64,000 bases of DNA from Verrucomicrobiota bacterium (GTDB taxonomy: Bacteria; Verrucomicrobiota; Verrucomicrobiia; Limisphaerales; J093), in contig JADJWF010000003.1 of NCBI GenBank assembly GCA_016716505.1, positions 558,001 through 622,000 of the forward strand, written 5' to 3'. The notes under the pieces were generated by a model. That model was not told the origin of the DNA. It ran no database searches and worked only from the letters and a program-made list of their open reading frames with translations. The position numbers were made by a program, and so were the translations under genes. Position 1 is the first letter of the stretch. Each line of letters begins with the position of its first letter. Of the stretch, positions 60,870-64,000 are shown piece after piece.

Positions 60870-63213
60870 ATGCCCACCGAAGCTGACACCTGCCGAAAGT
60901 TCGTTCTGCCGAAACTCTACGCGGCAGGCTGGAACGACGACCAGATCAGCGAACAACGCACGTTCACCGACGGCCGCATCATGGTCGCCGGCGCCAAGGT
61001 CTGGCGACGCCCGAAAAAACGGGCCGACTACCTGCTCCGCTACCGGCCGGGCCTGATGCTGGCCGTGGTCGAAGCCAAGGCGTCCTACAAGTCGCCGAGC
61101 GATGGCTTGCAGCAGGCCAAGGAATACGCCCAGATTCTCGACCTGAAATTCGCCTACGCCACCAACGGCCACGGCATCGTCGAGTTCGACTTCCTCACCG
61201 GCCGGGAAACTGTCCTCGAATCTTATCCCTCCCCGGAGCAGCTTTGGCAGCGCTTGCAGACCCACCTCGACCTGAAGGGCGAGGACCAGCAGCAACATTT
61301 CCTCGCGCCGCCGCTTCCCGTCCCGGACAAGCCGCTGCGTTACTACCAGGAAATCGCCGTCAACCGCGTCATGCGCGCCCTCCTGAGCGGCCAGCGCCGG
61401 GTGCTGATCAACATGGCCACCGGCACGGGCAAAACCGATGTCGCCTTCCAAATTTGTTGGAAGCTCTGGAGCACTCGTTGGAATCGCACCGGCGAGGCCC
61501 GCCGCCCGCGGATTCTGTTTCTGTCCGATCGCTCCATCCTCGTGGACGATCCCAAGGCCAAGCAGTTCGCCCCGTTCGGCGACGCCGCGTGGAAAATCGA
61601 AGGCGAGGCCGTCAAGAGCCGCGAACTGTATTTTGCCACCTACCAAGCCATCGCCAAGGACGAACGCCGCCCCGGCCTCTACCACGAATACAGCCCGGAG
61701 TTCTTCGATCTGGTCATCGTGGACGAGTGCCACCGAGGCAGCGCGCGCGACGACAGCAACTGGCGCGAAATCCTCACGTGGTTCAGCCCGGCCTTCCAAC
61801 TGGGCATGACCGCCACGCCGCTGCGCGAGGACAACCGTGACACCTACGAATACTTCGGCGCGCCGGTTTACACCTACAGCCTGCGCCAGGGCATCGAGGA
61901 CGGCTTCCTCGCGCCCTACCGCGTCCATCGCATCGTCACCGACGTGGACGCCACCGGCTGGCGGCCATCGAAGGATGAACTGGACCGCTACGGCCGGCCC
62001 ATTCCCGATGAGGAATACCAGACGCCGGACTTCGACAAGATTGTTGCCCTGCGCGCTCGCACGGAGGGCATAGCCCGCAACATCGTCGGCTTCCTCCAGA
62101 AATCCGACCCCTACGCCAAGACCATCGTCTTCTGCGTGGACCAGGAACACGCCGACGAGATGCGCCGCGCCATCAACAACTGCTCCGCCGAGCTGGCCCG
62201 CCAGCACCCGGACTACGTCGTGCGCGTGACCGCCGAGGAAGGCGACATCGGCCGAGGTTACCTCAGCCGGTTTCCAGGAACTGGAGACCCTCACCCCTGT
62301 GGTCGTGACCACCTCCAAGCTGCTGACCACCGGCGTCGATGTCCCCACCTGCAAAAACATCGCCATCGTGCGCGTCATCAACTCCATGACCGAGTTCAAG
62401 CAGATCATCGGACGCGGCACGCGGGTGCGCCCCGACTACGGCAAGCTCTGGTTCTCCATCCTCGACTACACCGGCAGCGCCACGCGGCTGTTTGCCGACC
62501 CGGACTTTGATGGCGAGCCGATTGAAACGCCCACCGAGACCCGCCTCCCCGAGCCGATCCCCGAACCGCCATCCGAGCCAACGACCTACCCAGAGCCGAC
62601 ATGGCAGGGCGAGGCATTGCACGACGCCCCTGAACCTGTCCTCCGCAAGTTCTACGTGGACGGCGGCTCAGTCGCCATCGCCGCCCACGTTGTTTACGAG
62701 CTCGACTCGAGCGGAAAAAAGCTGCGCGTGGTCAAGTTCACCGACTACGCCTCCGAGCAGGTCCGCTCCATCGTCCCTTCGGCCGCCGAGCTGCGCTCGC
62801 GTTGGACCAGAGCCGAGGAGCGCGCCGCCATCCTCCAAGCCCTCGAAGCACGCGGCGTCGCCCTCGAACAACTGGCCGAAAACACCTGCCGGCCCGAAGC
62901 CGATCCGTTCGACCTGCTTTGCCACGTCGCCTACAACGCACCACTGCGCACCCGCCGCGAACGCGCCGAGCGCCTGCGCAAGGGCCGTTTGGATTTCTGG
63001 GACTACTTCCAGCCTGAAGCCCGCGAGATTCTGCAAGAAATCCTCGAAAAATACGTCGAGCACGGCACCGGCGGGTTTAGCATCCCGGACATCCTGAAAG
63101 TCCCGCCCCTTGCCGACCACGGCAACGTGCTCGAGATCGCTGGTAAGTTCGGCGGCCCCGAGCAACTCCGCGCCGCCGTCGAGCAAATGCAAACCCTGCT
63201 CTATGAGGCATGA
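60870..63213 (+). pseudogene. hsdR: Type I restriction enzyme R subunit-like helicase, one frameshift
   Basis: Gene of about 780 codons split at about 62272. The first part has the HsdR N-terminal nuclease (D53 in RADYLLRYRPG, E68 and K70 in VVEAK), Walker A NMATGTGKTD (about 185) and VDECHRGS (about 284). After the shift come TTSKLLTTGVDVPTCKNI, IGRGTRVRPDYGK and an EcoEI-R-type C-terminal domain (RKGRLDFWDYFQPEAREILQ). Removing one T from the TTT at 62271-62273 restores SRFQELETLTPV across the junction, so a single-base insertion in a homopolymer is the cause. No modification or specificity subunit is seen; these might lie beyond the window. If the shift is real the enzyme lacks motif V/VI. 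Confidence 0.82.
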
Positions 63214-63296
63214 TTCGACCATGTCCTCCAGGTTCCTGCCTTTGTCCGCAGTGGAGCCGGATTGCGTTGCCAATCCCGACCACGTTACCCTGAACC

Positions 63297-64000
63297 ATGC
63301 TTTTTGAACGCCAACGGTTGCTGTTGACCCTGCTGGACGCCGTGGGCGAGCCGGTGGGCTCCACCGATTTTCAAAAACTCCTTTTCCTTTACACCCGCGA
63401 ATGCGAGGCGGTGCCCAGCTATGATTTTGTGCCCTACAAATTCGGCGCGTTCTCGTTCACGTCCTACGCGGACAAGCGGAAGCTGATTGCGGAAGGATTG
63501 CTGGCGGACGACGATCAAAACTGGACGCTTACCGACGCCGGCCGCGCGGCCGCGAGGCGACAGCCAAAAGAACCGTTGCGCGTGGCCTCGTTTTGCCGCC
63601 GGCATCACCACTTGCGGGGCAATGCGCTGATTCTCGAACAGTATCGGCGACATCCCTACTATGCGACGCGCAGCGAGATCCTGGACAAGCTGCGGCTTGA
63701 GCCGGAGGCCTTGGCGCGCATCGCCGCCGCACGGCCCGAGCGCCACCCGGCGGGTATTGTGACGATTGGCTACGAGGGCCGCAGTCTCGAAAGTTACCTG
63801 AACGACTTGCTGCAAGACGGCGTGACGGTTTTGTGTGACGTGCGGCGCAATCCCTTGAGCCGCAAATACGGTTTTTCCAAAGGCACGTTGAGCAAGGCCT
63901 GCGAGGGCGTGGGCCTCCGCTACGAACACCTGCCCGAACTGGGCATCGCGTCCGAACAGCGGCAGGAACTGCACGACCAGGCCGATTACGACAAACTGTT
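63297..64000 (+). CDS. DUF488 protein with Panacea-like N-terminal domain (cut by window edge)
   Basis: Partial protein; 234 complete codons are visible from the ATG at 63297 and the frame is open at the end. The N-terminal part (QKLLFLYTRECEAVPSYDF, then VPYKFGAFSF) resembles the Panacea/SocA-like antitoxin domain. The second part is DUF488: IVTIGYEGRSLESYLNDLLQ, VLCDVRRNPLSRKYGFSK, and YEHLPELGI. DUF488 proteins are often found beside restriction and other defence genes; their activity is unknown. It begins 84 bp after hsdR on the same strand. A preceding TGAACC is only a weak ribosome site. Confidence 0.85.
   Translation, partial: MLFERQRLLLTLLDAVGEPVGSTDFQKLLFLYTRECEAVPSYDFVPYKFGAFSFTSYADKRKLIAEGLLADDDQNWTLTDAGRAAARRQPKEPLRVASFCRRHHHLRGNALILEQYRRHPYYATRSEILDKLRLEPEALARIAAARPERHPAGIVTIGYEGRSLESYLNDLLQDGVTVLCDVRRNPLSRKYGFSKGTLSKACEGVGLRYEHLPELGIASEQRQELHDQADYDKL

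Overview
The window is GC-rich bacterial chromosome and reads as a member of the Verrucomicrobiota, perhaps a Limisphaerales- or Pedosphaera-like lineage. The reasons are a secreted DUF1587/DUF1592 cytochrome-type protein coupled to a Tat-exported DUF1552 protein, a PEP-CTERM protein, a Tat-exported Gfo/Idh oxidoreductase, several secreted sugar-active enzymes, and intergenic arrays of hairpin-rich repeats. No taxonomic marker such as rRNA is present, so the assignment is inference.

Layout. 0-5 kb: a sugar aminotransferase (DegT family) divergent from a PPi-type phosphofructokinase, then polyphosphate kinase. 5-12 kb: the DUF1592/DUF1552 pair, a HEAT-repeat protein and a Gfo/Idh oxidoreductase. 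12-15 kb: a frameshifted PEP-CTERM gene between two different tandem arrays (about 80 bp and about 185 bp units), each built of short hairpins. 15-22.6 kb: MarC coupled to an ATP-grasp-like protein, PriA, a rhomboid protease coupled to a C39-type lipoprotein, and alanine dehydrogenase. 23-25 kb: a secreted GH99/GH71-like protein and an IS5-family element. 26-41.4 kb: a defence island, closed on its right by tRNA-Gly(CCC). 42-46 kb: an Mla-type lipid transport operon with a new partner protein. 46-53 kb: secreted and surface proteins, including a YadA-head-like repeat protein, a second rhomboid and an AGE-family epimerase. 53-60.6 kb: purF, a LytTR response regulator and two secreted glycosidase-like genes, one frameshifted. 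60.8-64 kb: a frameshifted HsdR-type restriction subunit and a DUF488 protein cut by the window edge.

The island holds a SNF2 helicase, a large Eco57I-type adenine methylase, a DUF4143 ATPase and a 1764-residue DEAD/DEAH-DUF1998-nuclease protein. It resembles class 1 DISARM with DrmA and DrmB in one chain and no PLD (DrmC) gene visible. An XRE/ImmA-IrrE pair with an apparent operator sits on the opposite strand in the middle.

The most unusual signal is inside the island. Arrays of the heptamer CCATTCG/CCATTCA lie at its gene junctions and twice inside the methylase gene, mostly as inverted pairs. One inverted pair inside the methylase frame encloses a complete S23/IVP four-helix-bundle gene, the layout of 23S rRNA intervening sequences but within a protein gene. 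Arrays supply the stop codons of two neighbouring genes. I see these arrays nowhere else in the window.

Three genes (PEP-CTERM, GH32/43-like, HsdR) carry single-base frameshifts. These may be true pseudogenes or assembly errors.
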